DNA of 64,000 nt from positions 17,692,735 through 17,756,734 of the forward strand of contig NC_080053.1 in the NCBI RefSeq assembly GCF_026212465.1. The letters are read 5' to 3'. This document shows positions 22,243 through 34,120 of the stretch, in pieces. Below the pieces are notes generated by a model, which had not been told where the DNA came from, ran no database searches, and worked only from the letters and a program-made list of their open reading frames with translations. Source of the stretch: Amaranthus tricolor. Taxonomy: Eukaryota; Streptophyta; Magnoliopsida; Caryophyllales; Amaranthaceae. Position 1 is the stretch's first letter. Every line of letters begins with the position of its first letter. Both the position numbers and the translations under genes were made by a program.

Positions 22243-23408
22243 GATATTCTATATGGTAGCAATATACTTTCATGAAACGTCACTGGTAGTAAACATAAAA
22301 AAAAATTCCAAAGAATAGCATTGTAATGTTGTACTTAAAGCTACAGTAATATAATGGGCTAAAAACTTTTAATTGACTGTTAAGTTGTAAAATATCTTAT
22401 TTGCCATTGTCTTCTTTCTTTAAAGCTACATCATATTTTATAGTTAAGATCTGCTACCACTGCGTTTCATAAAATTACTAGTATAAAACCCCGTGCAATG
22501 CACGAAATTCTTAGTATGAAGATATAATATAAATATAATTTTTAAAAACATGTAATAATAAATATACTATATACTAAATATGATGTAATAAATAATAATG
22601 ATTAAAATAGGGTGATATGACATTTTTTATATGTGTAATAAATTTGAATAGTTTGTAGATGAGTAAAATAAATAACATGTTGATTTATTTTATTTGCCAT
22701 GTAAGCCAATATCAACCAATAAAATTGTTTCATCTAGCATGGCTCCAAAAGAATGACGCGTGTGAATTTCAGTCTTTTTATTCAATTGTATGATGATTAG
22801 TTGAAATAGTTATATAATTAAATCATTCTAAATCTAATAAATTATTTAATGTCATCTAAATATTACTTGCTTTATTTTGTTTTCAAATTTCACTACCAGT
22901 AATTTATTAAAAGATATATAATTAATATTCTATTCCCTAATTTATAATTTTAAATTTGTTAATATCACCTAAATGATTTTTAATTTATTGTTTCTATTCT
23001 CTTAGTCAATTTATAGATTAGAGTATTTGATTAGTTGAAATAATTTCTATAACTAAATCAATAAATGTAACAGGTTAAATATTGATTAATTGTCAAATCT
23101 TTGATTAATGTAGATTAGTCAACTATTTAATTCATTTAATTTAAATACTCCAATAGAAAAATTACACATGGCAAGTGTTCTAGAAATTCGGCAATTGGCT
23201 TTTCACAGTTTTTTTAATAGATGTTATTAAGATATGATGCTGGTACCCCCTAAGATATTTCACAACTTAACGGCAAATTACACATTTTTACCCCATTAAT
23301 ATTACTGTAGTTTTAAGTACAATATTATAATGCTATTTTGTAGAATTTTTTTTAAGATTTGATACCACTGGTGTTTTATAAAAATATGTTGCTACCATAT
23401 AAAATATC
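22243..23408. repeat. Long inverted repeat (arms of about 158 bp)
   Basis: Arm 22243-22400 is the diverged reverse complement of 23251-23408. Shared blocks include ATATGGTAGCAA, GTACTTAAAGCTACAGTAATAT and GTTAAGTTGTAAAATATCTTA. It could be a MULE- or foldback-type element that a Helitron later entered. Confidence 0.6.
22478..23221 (-). mobile_element. Small non-autonomous Helitron, 744 bp
   Basis: Read on the minus strand it begins TCTATTAAAAAAACTG and ends with a hairpin (CGTGCAATGCACG palindrome at 22492-22504) about 10 bp before CTAG (22478-22481). It sits between A and T host bases (A at 22477, T at 23222), the Helitron target rule. No RepHel helicase is encoded. Confidence 0.65.
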
Positions 23409-23477
23409 CCTTTAAAAAATAAGTTTGATCAAATAAAAATAAACGAAGTTGGCTTAAACATTTATATTTCACAACAC

Positions 23478-23712
23478 CTTGGACGAGACGGTCTCATTAA
23501 GAGACTGTAATTTGGGACGGCTTAATTCGCGCGTGTAACATTTCATTTTTCTGGGGATTTATCAATTTTCAGCTTAAAGATATTAATTTTGAAAATTAAT
23601 ACCGTTAAGATCAAAATTGATACCTTTAAGATCAAAAAATGCCCAGGCTGTTGCACGAGCAAATTGGGCCTGCCCAAATTGACGGTTTTATCAGGAGGCT
23701 ATTTCGTCCAAG
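23478..23712. mobile_element. MITE with CTTGGACGAG termini
   Basis: The termini CTTGGACGAGACGGTCTC and TTCGTCCAAG are inverted. The element is about 235 bp and has no coding capacity. No clear target duplication was found, so the superfamily is undecided. Confidence 0.5.
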
Positions 23713-24000
23713 ACTAGCTGTTTATATTTATATGGAAAAAAAATTAAAAAGCCAAAAAAAAACAAATTTTTAATCATATATATGATATTCGATCGGGATT
23801 AAACCGAATAGTCGAATTCTGATCCAAATATTTGATTTTTTCAGATTAAAACTAGATCATAATTTACATTATCGAAGAATCAAATATTCAAATCGATCCA
23901 ATATCTGATTTTAAACAATCCTAATTATGTTCATTTAATAACATCAACCAAACACATGGTTCGTGTTTGGTTTAACACAAAAATTGTAAGAACACTAGTG

Positions 24001-24234
24001 GGAGTTTTGCAAATGACTGATAGCTAGTAGCTGATAGCTGATTATAGTGGCTGATTTGACCAATTGGTTGTATTAACTGTTTTGACTAGCTGATTCTGAA
24101 CACGCTGCTATAAGCAGCTTGTTCAAAAACAGCTTATTCGTATCAATAAGCTGTTTCAATTAGCTAATTCACCAAACACTAGCGTTAGCTGGTTTGACCA
24201 CCCAACTCTCAATAAGTTAATTTGCCAACACTCC
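24001..24234. mobile_element. hAT/PIF-type MITE rich in AGCTGAT
   Basis: The left end GGAGTTTTGCAAATGACTG and the right end TTAATTTGCCAACACTCC are inverted and imperfect. The inside repeats TAGCTGAT and AGCTTATT units in both orientations. This is a common plant MITE style. Target duplication not resolved. Confidence 0.5.
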
Positions 24235-24870
24235 TTCATCAATATATTTTGCAGTTATTAATGAAATAGAGAAATCTTTAAATGTCAATAGACAATGACC
24301 GAGCCAAGCAAAAATGAAACACTTGACTGAATAAATTCTAAACAAACATGAATTCTCAAAGAAAAACAAGATGAATTAACTGCAAATTGTGAGAGCACCA
24401 CTCATCTAAACAACAAGACTTTGTTCTCATTTTTGGCATTTGCAGTTATTGATAAACATACTTGATTTTAATGTTTATTTTATTAAATTTATTATTCTTC
24501 AAAATAATAGAAAAATTTATAAATAATACTAACAATTATGCTTATTAAGTCAAAATATCCCAACTAGTCCTTATTTAATTAATCTTGTATACCCTCAAGT
24601 ATCTAGACATTTAACATTGTATATCTCGGATCATTGCTCATTGACTCAAAATACCAAAACAATCAGTTGAAAATAATGTACATGGTGTTCAAGGCTGAAT
24701 ATCCCAGTACATACATAGAGGTATAATTATACATGATTAAATAATAATTAGAGGTCTTATGAGTCAATAAGTAATAATTGAGAGCATTCTTTAAAAAAAA
24801 TTTCATAATCTAAAAGATGTAATTTTTCTTAAGTTTTGTAAACAACGAACAAAACAGATTGAGTAATAAA
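24235..24870 (+). other. AT-rich intergenic DNA
   Basis: No gene, repeat or regulatory signal was recognised. Confidence 0.4.
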
Positions 24871-25485
24871 CTAAAGAACAGGAACAAAGCTACCAACAAA
24901 ATATCTACCCAGCACAAAATCATGACTAGATGGAAGACATTGAATATTAATCTTGTGAATCATGTTATTGTCTTTGTTATCTTGAACCCAGACGCTACCT
25001 TCAAAATAATACAGAAACGGGGACAACATTTGAATCCTGGACCTCACCCTCAAAACAGAAGGTGTTCTTGTAAGGGAGACAAAGTTTTCAGTAGAAACAG
25101 AGAGTCTCTTTGTCTTCTTCTTGTTCATCGTTTTGTTTCGTCACCCACAAATCCATTACAAAACATTTTTCCTTCAAATACAGTAACATCAAATATATTT
25201 TCGCATACTGGTGGGTGTATATAGCTCCATTTCTCTGTATCAAGCTCAAATCTCAGGATTGTTGGTGGTGAAAACCCACAAAGCCTCCAATATATGCAGT
25301 TGTTTACTAAACCCGTCTCGTAAATTTGATAAAAAAGCATCTCATTTACACAAGTTTTTCTTATCGTTTTCCATGAATCATCCCTTTTCGTGCTAATCGA
25401 GTTGAAGCTGTAAACTATAACTTCTTCACTTTCACACTTTTCTTTTGTGTGAAATAATATTTTGTACTTCCCACTTTGATGATCA

Positions 25486-26441
25486 TGAAGAGTGGAATAA
25501 CTCTTAAATTAAGGCTTTGTGTTTAATTATGTTTGTTTCATTGATGAAAATGTTTGCCAAAACCGTTACGATGATAAGAACGATACAAACAACAATGAAC
25601 AAAACAACGTTTGACAATGTAAACTAAACAAAAGAGACACAAGGATTTAAGAAGGTTCGCCCAATGATGGCTACGTCCTCCGTGGTATGTAGTTTCTGTT
25701 TATATTATATTAAAAGAGTATAAACAACACTTCTAAATGAAGAATTACAATTGAGTAAGAGATAAAACAAAAGGCTATGTGTTTGGCTTAGGGGTTGTGT
25801 TTGATGTTACTTGATGTGTGAGTATGAGAGCCCTATATATAGTACTAGGTACTAAAATATCAATAGCTCACTTGAATACATAGTTAATATTAAGTAATGA
25901 ATAATATGAAACTTGAAAGGTCGAAAATCAGCATCCCATGCATATCAAAAGATCCGCTCGACCGAAATAGGGAGCTCGCTTGGTCGAGCGAACATGAGCT
26001 ACATTCTGGAGCATTCTGTCTGACCGCTCGACCTACCAATATGGCTCGCTCGGTCGAGCGGGTAGGTCGAGCGACCTTTCTGATCCTTCTGTCAGAATTC
26101 TGATCGAGGTACCATAAATCAAGTCCCTTCTTCTTCATTAATCTTCATTAATCTTCATTAACACCCATAATTCATCATGAATACTCTCCACATAATTACA
26201 TCCATTTGCATTCCACAAATCAAGAGTCACACACATGAATACACACTTTAATTTGTGCACTCAAGTCACACATACCATTCATAACAATTGATTTACTATG
26301 CAAAAAAGTACAAATTATAAAGGAAAATACCTACCATAATTACAAGATTTAAATCCCTAAATATTCTCCTAATAATACTAAAATAATTGTAATATGAGAA
26401 ACTATATATATTTAAATTATTCTAAATTATTCTTTCCTTCA
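25486..26441 (-). repeat. 3' LTR of Copia-2 (interrupted)
   Basis: 209 bp of LTR in two pieces around the solo LTR at 25545-26286. Confidence 0.85.
25545..26286 (-). mobile_element. Solo LTR of the Copia-3 family
   Basis: 742 bp, starts TGAAAATG and ends CATAACA. The target duplication ATTGA is perfect at 25540-25544 and 26287-26291, and the empty site is seen in the other Copia-2 LTR. It is clearly similar to the 748 bp LTRs at 45341 and 50164, including the GGTCGAGCG motifs. No internal region remains, which indicates LTR-LTR recombination. Confidence 0.9.
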
Positions 26442-26449
26442 CTCCCCCT

Positions 26450-29400
26450 TAAGTTGGGTAGTGGGATCTTCAATATCAACACCCAACTTGCGTAGTGTGT
26501 CTTGAAATTATTTCACTCCTACAACTTTGGTTAGGATATTTGCAAGTTGTTCTTTGGATCGAACAAACGGAGTATTGATTATCTTTGCTTCAAGCTTCTC
26601 CTTTATGAAATGTCGATCAACTTCTACGTGTTTCATTCTATCATGTTGAACAGGATTCCTCTGATATGCTTATTGCTGCTTTGTTTTCACAATTCAACTC
26701 ACAACTGTTGCGTTGTTTGAAACTGAGCTCTGTCAGGAGTTTTCTTATCCAAAGTACTTCAGTGATCCCTTTTGCTATCCCTCTAAATTCTGCTTCAACA
26801 CTGGATAGAACCACCACTTTTTGTTTTTTGCTTCCCGAAGTCACAAGATTTCCTCCCACAAGTGTAAAATATCCCGATGTTGATTTTCAGTCAAATCTAT
26901 CACCTGCCCAGTCTGTGTACGCTTGTAAGCTTAGATGTCTGTTTCTTCGAAAGAAAATTCCTCTTCCTGGTGTGCCTTCAAGTATCTTTGGATCCTGATT
27001 GCTGCTTCCATATGTTGTGTCTGAGGTTGATGCATAAATCTACTTACTATCCCAACTGCATAGGCAATATCTGGTCATGTGTGGGATAGATAGATAAGCT
27101 TTCCTACTAATTTATGATATTGCTCTCGGTTGGCTGCTTCCCCTCCTTCTAACATTTGTAACCCATGGTTAACTATTATTGGAGTCTCAGTCGGTTTGCA
27201 ATCCAACATCCTCGTTTCAGTTACAAGGTCTAGAACATACTTCTTCTGGCATATGAAAGTTCCCCTTGCTGATCTCAATAACCTCAATTCCCAGAAAGTA
27301 TTTTATTTTTCCAAGATCCTTCATCTCACATTCATTGAACAATTTCTTTTTCAACAATTGTATCTCATCTTTATCATTTCCTGTGATAATCATGTCATCT
27401 ACATAGATGATAAGACATGTTATCAAATCTCCTTTTCTTTTGAGAAACAATGTGTGAACTGAGTTGCTTTGATGGTATGCAAATGTTCTCAATGCAAGGG
27501 TAAAACTGTCGAACCATGCTCGAGGTGATTGTTTCAAGCCATAGAGAGCCTTTCGTAACCTACACCCTTCATTTTTCCCAAATTTTCCTGTGAACCCTGG
27601 TGGCGCTTACATAAACACTTCTTCTTCAATTTCTCCATGTAAGAAAGCATTTTTAACGTCAAACTGGTGCAGGGGCCAATCTTTATTAGCCGCTATTGAA
27701 AAAAGTATCCTGATGGTGTCGATCTTTGCTACTAGGGAAAATGTCTCAGAGTAGTCGATCCCATATGTCTGTGTATATCCCTTCGCAACTAGTCGTGCTT
27801 TATATCTCTCAATTGCAGCATCACTCTTGTACTTAATTGTGAACACCCATTTGCATCCTATGACTTTCTTCCCTTTCGGAATAATACATCTTTCCCATGT
27901 TCTATTTTCATTAGTGCTCCAATTTCCTCTTCCATGGCTTGTTTCCACTCTTTGCTTCTGAGAGCTTCTTCTACTGTTCTTGGGATCTTACTTGAGTATA
28001 AGGAAGCTTTAAAGGCTAAGGAAGATTCCGCCATGGTTCCACGATCTTCCATATCAATCGGATATTTTGACCTTTAGGCATCATATTCTAGATCATACCT
28101 CTTTAGGGGAATGCCTCTAGTACATCATGGAGGTAATTTGTATCCCACTGATTCAATCGACTCTTCTCTGGTTATAGAATTGTCACCATTACCATCATCA
28201 TTCTTACCATTATCATTCACACCATCATCCTCCTGTAATTTCTCAATGATAGGATTACATTCAATAAAACCAATAAGTGCTGAAGGAGAAACAATTACCT
28301 CTTTAGGATCATTAGACAGGGGTAAAAGTTATGGTTGAGATAGTGTCAGCACTGTTGTTTCAGAGGCAGTCTCAGTGGCATTGTCCCCTTGTTCTTTGTG
28401 ATCTGTGTTACCTATTAACCAACTTAGATCGTCTTTGGTATACTCCCCCTGACATCTAAGGTGGTGGCAGTAGTAGGAGTCTTCTTGAAATTCACAATCC
28501 ATAGTTGTATACATATGGTTTGTGAGAGGATCATAACATCTATATCCCTTTTGGTGCGTACCATATCCTACGAATACGCATTTGACTGCTCGGGGTTCAA
28601 GTTTAGTGCAATTCTGTTTAGAAAGGTGAACATAAACAATACATCCAAAGATTTTTGGAGGAAGAGAGTGGGTAGATATAAAGTTGGTGTGTAAGGAGAG
28701 AGTATCGAGAGGAGTTTTGTATTTGAGACTTTTTGTTTGAAGGCAGTTTGTGACATAGGTAGTTGTGGCAATGGCCTCAGGCCATAGTTTTGTAGGGGAA
28801 AATGATTCAATCATAATGGATCTAGCTTTATTAAGAAGTGCTCTGTTTTTCCTCTCTGCAATCCCATTTTGTTGAGGGGTGATAGGACATGAGGTTTGGT
28901 GAACAAGTCCACGGTCGGAAAAAAAGTTTGTAATTTTTGGTTTATGTATTCTCCTCCATTGTTAGTTCGTAGGATCCAGATTTGTTTTTGAAATTGTGTG
29001 AGAATCATTTTATAGAATTTTATGAAAACATCACAAACTTCAAATTTTTGTTTCACAAAATAAATCCAGCACATTCTAGTATAATCATCAATGAATAATA
29101 CATAATAAAAAAAGAACAGAAGTTACTCCATCAAGAGTAGGTCCCCAAACTTCAGAATGTAAAAGAATAAAAGGTTCAATGGAATGACTTAGACTGGGAT
29201 AACACGAATGTTTCTGATTTTTCGCCAAAATACAAGACTCACAATCAAAAACTAGTTTAAAACCACACAAAGCAGGATAAAGATGTTCTAAGTACCCTAG
29301 GGAGGGATGACCAAGACAACGATGCCATTTTTAAAGTTGTTCCACAGATCGGTGAACAAGTGTTGCGCAACCTTTTTGAGAGACCTCCTCCACATTGTAC

Positions 29401-30445
29401 AAGCCATTTTTCTCAGTACCACGCCCATTTATTCCCGTATCTGCTGATCCTGTACAATACAAGAATTGGAGCCCATTAGAACAGTAAATTTAATTCTTTA
29501 GTCAGCTGACTAATAGAAAGGAGTTTATGAGACAAATTGGAGACAAAAAAGACAATTATTTAATTTAATATTAGGAAGAATATCAATTGTCCTACACCCC
29601 GTACTGCCACACAATCTCCACTGACTGTCTGGATAAGAGATTTTTTTATTGAACTGGTGGAAATAAGATCATTAGGGTCATATGTCATAGTGTTAGTGGC
29701 CCCACAATCGAATATCGATTAAAATTTGCCTCCTTGAGATCTCTCTTCTAATGGAGGCGTGGGCTTCCTCCACTGATGGTAATGTCAATATGTTTAGAAT
29801 GTCCCTCCTGTCTTTGTCGAATGTTTCATTAATTCCATATAGGAATCGGTACAACTTCTGTTTTTGTGTAATTTCATTGAAGATTGTTATATCTTCTGGG
29901 TGTTTCATAGGATTTGGAACACGCCTATCAATTTCCTTCCAAATCGACACCATTTTCTCGTAAAATACCTCGATTGAATCGGTATTTTTCTTCATGGAGT
30001 TTGCTTTGACGGTTAAATCATAAATTTGTAGCTCATCTTCACCGCTACTGTAAAGGGATTCAATTCCTTGCCATAAATCTCGAGCTGTCGGGTAATCGAG
30101 ATATTGATTGACCAATTCGTTTTCAATGTTCTCAATAACCCAAGAAATGACTATAGCATCTTATTGTGTCCACGTTGTGTATTCTGGTTCATTTGGTGAT
30201 GGTTGTGGGGAAGCGATGATGAGACTTAGTTCACCTTGCCCACTTATGGCCAAATACATCAATTTTGACCACTTTGTATAGTTTTGATAGTTGAATTTTT
30301 CATTGAGGTTAATGGCTTGATTCGAGCCCCCCTATGCATTGGTTCGATTTGTGTTTAAATGCTGTAGAATTTCCAGCAGCTGGTTCATTGTTACTAGTTT
30401 TCCGGCTATTTCTAGGGTGGTTTCGTTTCCTCTGGTTTCTGACAT
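26450..30445 (-). pseudogene. Copia-2 gag-pol, heavily decayed
   Basis: The gag start is at 30445 (MSETRGNETTLEIAGKL). A UBN2-type gag region (YPTARDLWQGIESLYSSGEDE) follows at about 30115-29693. The integrase part shows FDCESCILAK and NNGGEYINQKLQ. A segment after it (KIFGCIVYVHL, KCVFVGYGTHQKGYRCYDP) marks the integrase end. RT spans about 27948-27075 with LIIYVDDMIITG and MKDLGKIKYFLGIEV. RNase H has KQKVVVLSSVEAEFRGIA. Several in-frame stops and frameshifts, including TAG in gag and TAA near the C-terminus, make it non-functional. Order and strand agree with the LTR signals. Confidence 0.85.
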
Positions 30446-30514
30446 ATTTTCAAGTAAGGATGGTAGATGATGAGGCTAGAGAACGATGTTGGTCCCTTCA
30501 CTAGTGGAAAAAAA

Positions 30515-30765
30515 ATCATTTGCTGCAGTTTTTTTGCCATAATATGCTGCGGTTTTGGCCCCAAGCATTAGTGAAAGCAGTAGATGGCCTATTGTAAATG
30601 CTGCGGTTTAAAACCGCAGCAGAAAAGTCAACTATATGCTGCAGGCCTACAAAAACCGCAGCATATAGTGTAAGACTATATGCTGCGGGCCTCCTCAAAC
30701 CGCAACATATAGTCTTACACTATATGCTGCGGTTTCAAGAGGCCCGCAACATATAGTTATATATA
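30515..30765. repeat. Left subterminal TGCTGCGG array of CACTA
   Basis: At least six TGCTGCGG-like units in both orientations, partly forming palindromes such as GCTGCGGTTTAAAACCGCAGC. They match units at 33834-33935. In En/Spm such arrays bind the TNPA-type protein. Confidence 0.75.
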
Positions 30766-31009
30766 TATTTTTTCTTTTTTCGTAATAATCCAATGATAAT
30801 AATGTACAATGTAATATTAATGTACAATGTAATAAACAATGATTAATGTACAATGTCATTAACAATATGTACAATGTCATTAACAATCCAATGATAATCA
30901 CCAATTATCACCAATAATCTCTTTGTAAACTCTCGATTGTATATATAATAATATGTACATATACAAATTAAAGTCCTAAATCTAAACTAATTACATTATT
31001 TACCAAGAA

Positions 31010-31311
31010 CAAAAATTAGCAAGATACGCGGCAATCTTGTCTTTCAATTAGCGCATTTCTCCATCTCTCAAAGGGCATGTTTCCCTTGGAGTGTCGTATA
31101 AAACCTGTAATATAATATTAAATTAAATGATACATAAACATTACATTTTACCAATAGTAATAAATATATAATATTATAATTTAAGAACGTAACAAATACT
31201 TACGGCGCCAATGTTTACGACTCCAACCTCCTTCACGGATTGTAAGATATCGTCTATGTATTTGAGAGTGTAGTAGCCGCAATCAACGGTATTATAATCT
31301 TGTCGAAAGCA
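31010..31311 (-). pseudogene. Ulp1-like (C48) protease C-terminal fragment in CACTA
   Basis: Two exons, 31311-31205 and 31104 downward, with GT-AG borders. The first reads CFRQDYNTVDCGYYTLKYID; DCGYY carries the catalytic cysteine of Ulp1/SENP-like peptidases, which remove SUMO. The second reads VLYDTPRE...PLRDGEM and then meets an in-frame TAA. The His and Asp part of the active site upstream is missing. Plant CACTA and MULE elements often carry Ulp1-like domains; here only the 3' end remains. Confidence 0.65.
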
Positions 31312-31338
31312 CTAAGAGAAAATAGATGTTAGTGTTGT

Positions 31339-32278
31339 CGAAAGTGCCAAAAAAGCTTAAAAACCCATAAAATCGCAACTTAGCACTTGATTTCTAGCAT
31401 GACTATGATTTTCAGTTCCAACCACTTCAACACAATAATATATACCAAATATGTTGTGTGTCAAGTTTCGTGCAAAACAAACCAAGTTTGAGCTACTTTA
31501 TGCGCGAAAGTGCCAAAAAAGCTTAAAAACCCATAAAATCACAACTTAGCACGTAATTTCTAGCATATGACTATGATTTTCAATTTCAACCACTTCAACA
31601 CAATAATATATACCAAATAGTGTTGTGTTCCAAGTTTCGTGCAAAACAAACCGAGTTTGAGCTACTTTATGCGCGAAAGTGCCAAAAAAGCTTAAAAACC
31701 CATAAAATCGCAACTTAACACTTGATTTCTAGCATGACTATGATTTTCAGTTCCAACCACTTCAACACAATAATATATACCAAATAGTGTTGTGTGTCAA
31801 GTTTCGTGCAAAACAAACCAAGTTTGAGCTACTTTATGCGCGAAAGTGCCAAAAAAGCTTAAAAACCCATAAAATCACAACTTAGCACGTAATTTCTAGC
31901 ATATGACTATGATTTTCAATTTCAACCACTTCAACACAATAATATATACCAAATAGTGTTGTGTTCCAAGTTTCGTGCAAAACAAACCGAGTTTGAGCTA
32001 CTTTATGCGCGAAAGTGCCAAAAAAGCTTAAAAACCCATAAAATTGCAACTTAGCACGTAATTTCTAGCATATGACTATGATTTTCAATTCCAACCACTT
32101 CAACACAATAATATATACCATATAGTGTTGTGTGCCAAGTTTCGTGCAAAACAACCAAGTTTGAGCTACTTTATGCGCAAAAGTGCCAAAAAAGATTAAA
32201 AACCCATAAAATCGCAACTTAACACTTAATTTCTAGCATATGACTATTATTTTCAATTCCAACCACTTCAACACAATA
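31339..32278 (+). repeat. 168 bp tandem satellite, about 5.6 copies
   Basis: Unit starts (CGAAAGTGCC or a variant) at 31339, 31505, 31674, 31841, 32010 and 32178, spacing 166-169 bp. Units 1 and 3 share one set of variants (CTTGATTTCTAGCATGACTATG) and units 2 and 4 another (CACGTAATTTCTAGCATATG), so the array grew as dimers. The last unit stops abruptly at TNP2 coding sequence. Confidence 0.93.
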
Positions 32279-32496
32279 GCATCCCGAGCCCCTTTACGCT
32301 TGTAGCACGATAACCCACACCTAGGACACTCTTCTAAGTTCTCGTTTTCATTCCGATACAATACACAATCATTCGGAAACGCATGAATCTTCTGGTACTC
32401 TAAGCCGAAAGGACACATGAGCTTTTTGGCATAATATATTGACTTTGGAAGTTCATTTCCCTCAGGAAGCATCTCACCTAACGCTTCTAATAACAT
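32279..32496 (-). pseudogene. TNP2 transposase fragment
   Basis: Reads LPEGNELPKSIYYAKKLMCP, then FGLEYQKIHAFPNDCVLYR and LEECPRCGLSCYKRK. This is the N-terminal part of the CACTA TNP2-type transposase (Transposase_21 family). The catalytic DDE region is absent; the 168 bp satellite begins where it should continue. Confidence 0.8.
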
Positions 32497-32854
32497 TGTG
32501 AAACTAGCGTCACTCTAATTGAACTTTGACTTAATGTTGAAAATTTTTAACACTGCTGTTAGTTTGGTGAACTTTGTACATCCAGGGTACAACGGCCTTT
32601 GAGAAGCCTCTGTCAACAAGTCAAAAACACGAGTACGTTTTCCTAACTCATCCTCGACTCCCTCCATCATCTCATCAACACGATCCACATCCTCATCGAC
32701 ATTCTCTTCATCTGTCTCATACCCATCAACAACGATCTACTACATCCTCATTGACATCGGCCACATTATTGACATCCTCAATAACACTTTTCTCTTTGTA
32801 CACTCCCTCCTCATCATGTCAAACCCAAACGTGATATTGAGGCCTAAGCCCACG

Positions 32855-33049
32855 TCAAAGTATATGCTCCCTAAGGATATGAACACTATCTACCTTTGAT
32901 ACATTTCCACAAGTGACACATGGGCAATAAAAACCAACTCCCTCCGTCCTAACTTGATGTTCAACCGCAATACTACAAAATTCTAATACGCCATCAATAA
33001 ATTCTGACGATTCAATGCTTCCATACATCCAAGAACGATCTTTTTTCAT
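32855..33049 (-). pseudogene. CACTA transposase-associated domain
   Basis: MKKDRSWMYGSIESSEFIDGV... with CPCVTCGN matches the N-terminal Transposase-associated domain (Cys-rich DNA-binding part) of CACTA proteins. It lies 5' of the TNP2 fragment on the same strand, as expected, and probably marks the start of the transposase gene. Confidence 0.8.
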
Positions 33050-33833
33050 CCTAATTTGTGTGATTAATTAATTCAACACAAAATTAATAACAACTTTTAA
33101 CATATATACTTAACGAACTCCAAAATTAAGTAACAATCATTCATTTAACCCTAATTTACAATATTAATAATAAACCATCATGATCTATAAATTGTTCAAA
33201 AAATATATATAAATTAATAAGAATATTGTTTTAACCATCATAATAATAAATTTAACCATAAGCAACCCTAATTAAACCTAATTTACAAACTATAAAAAAA
33301 TTATGATAAATTTAAAACATAAAAATAACAACTACATACACATTCATAAATTATGATAAATTTAAACCTAATTTACAAAATCAAAATGAAAATTATACCT
33401 TGAATTTTCGTGGGTTTTGGGTTGTGTATAACCTATACAATGAAAAAAAAATAGTATAAAAAAAACTAAGCCCTAAAACACAATTAATGAAGCTTGAACA
33501 ACAATGGGTTTGAGAACTAAGCTTTAAAAATTTATACCTTGAAGAAGAGCAAGAACTAAGCCCAAATTTCGTGGGTTTTTCGTGGGTTTAAGAAGAGCAA
33601 CAACAATGTACAGAGTGAGTTTGAAGCAGCATATGATGAAGAAGAGCAAGAAGAGCAAGAATGATGAAGAAGAGCAAGAACTAAGATGATGAAGAAGAGG
33701 GTTTGAAAAGCAAGAAACTGTTGTCGGTTTTTGAAGAGCTGGGTTTTTGAAGAAGATGAAAACGTATGTTTTATGAAATAGAAGAGGGCTTTGCATTTTA
33801 ACGTTATAAGACGCATTTTTGAAAGTGTTAAAT

Positions 33834-33935
33834 GCTGCGGGCAAGCTTAAAACCGCAGCATTTGAATGTTTATTTTTTTTCCTAATTCTTTTTCCTATTT
33901 ATTGCTGCGTATATAAAAACCGCAGCAAATGATTA
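33834..33935. repeat. Right subterminal TGCTGCGG array of CACTA
   Basis: About four TGCTGCG/CCGCAGCA units near the right end, mirroring the left array. Confidence 0.7.
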
Positions 33936-34120
33936 GCAGTGGATACGTTTTTTTCCATTAGTGCTTGAACCACCGTCGGCTCTGATACCATGAAGACTTG
34001 AATAACTCTCAAATTAAAGCTCTGTGTTTAATTGTGTTTGTTTCATTGATTTACTGTGCAAAAAAGATACAGATTATAAAGGAAAACACCTACCATAATT
34101 AAAAGATTTAAATCCCTAAA

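Larger units (their letters stand above)
21919..23923 (+). mobile_element. Degenerate hAT-like element with nested insertions
   Basis: The left end TAGGGGTGCCTAAAAAT and the right end (complement TAGGATTGTTTAAAATC) form imperfect inverted repeats, followed by similar GATCCGATTTG-like inner sequence. The flanking 8 bp agree at 6 of 8 positions (attacgat and attatgtt), as in an old hAT insertion. No transposase was seen. It encloses the inverted-repeat element, the Helitron and a MITE. Confidence 0.5.
30499..33963 (-). mobile_element. CACTA (En/Spm) transposon derivative, 3.5 kb
   Basis: It starts CACTAGTGGAAAAAAAATC and ends ...TTTTTTCCATTAGTG, inverted CACTA termini. The target duplication CTT is perfect (30496-30498 and 33964-33966). 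Subterminal DNA at both ends repeats TGCTGCGG and CCGCAGCA. Minus-strand remnants occur in CACTA order: transposase-associated domain, TNP2 N-part, then an Ulp1-like C-part. A 168 bp tandem satellite fills the middle. Most of the transposase is missing, so the element is non-autonomous. It sits in the Copia-2 leader between PBS and gag. Confidence 0.92.

Noticed and set aside
31339..32278. CRISPR-like array
   Set aside because: Units are adjacent 168 bp repeats with no unique spacers, in a plant CACTA element.
32574..32834. 86-residue His/Ser/Thr-rich plus-strand frame
   Set aside because: Antisense shadow of the CACTA transposase gene region between its two coding pieces.
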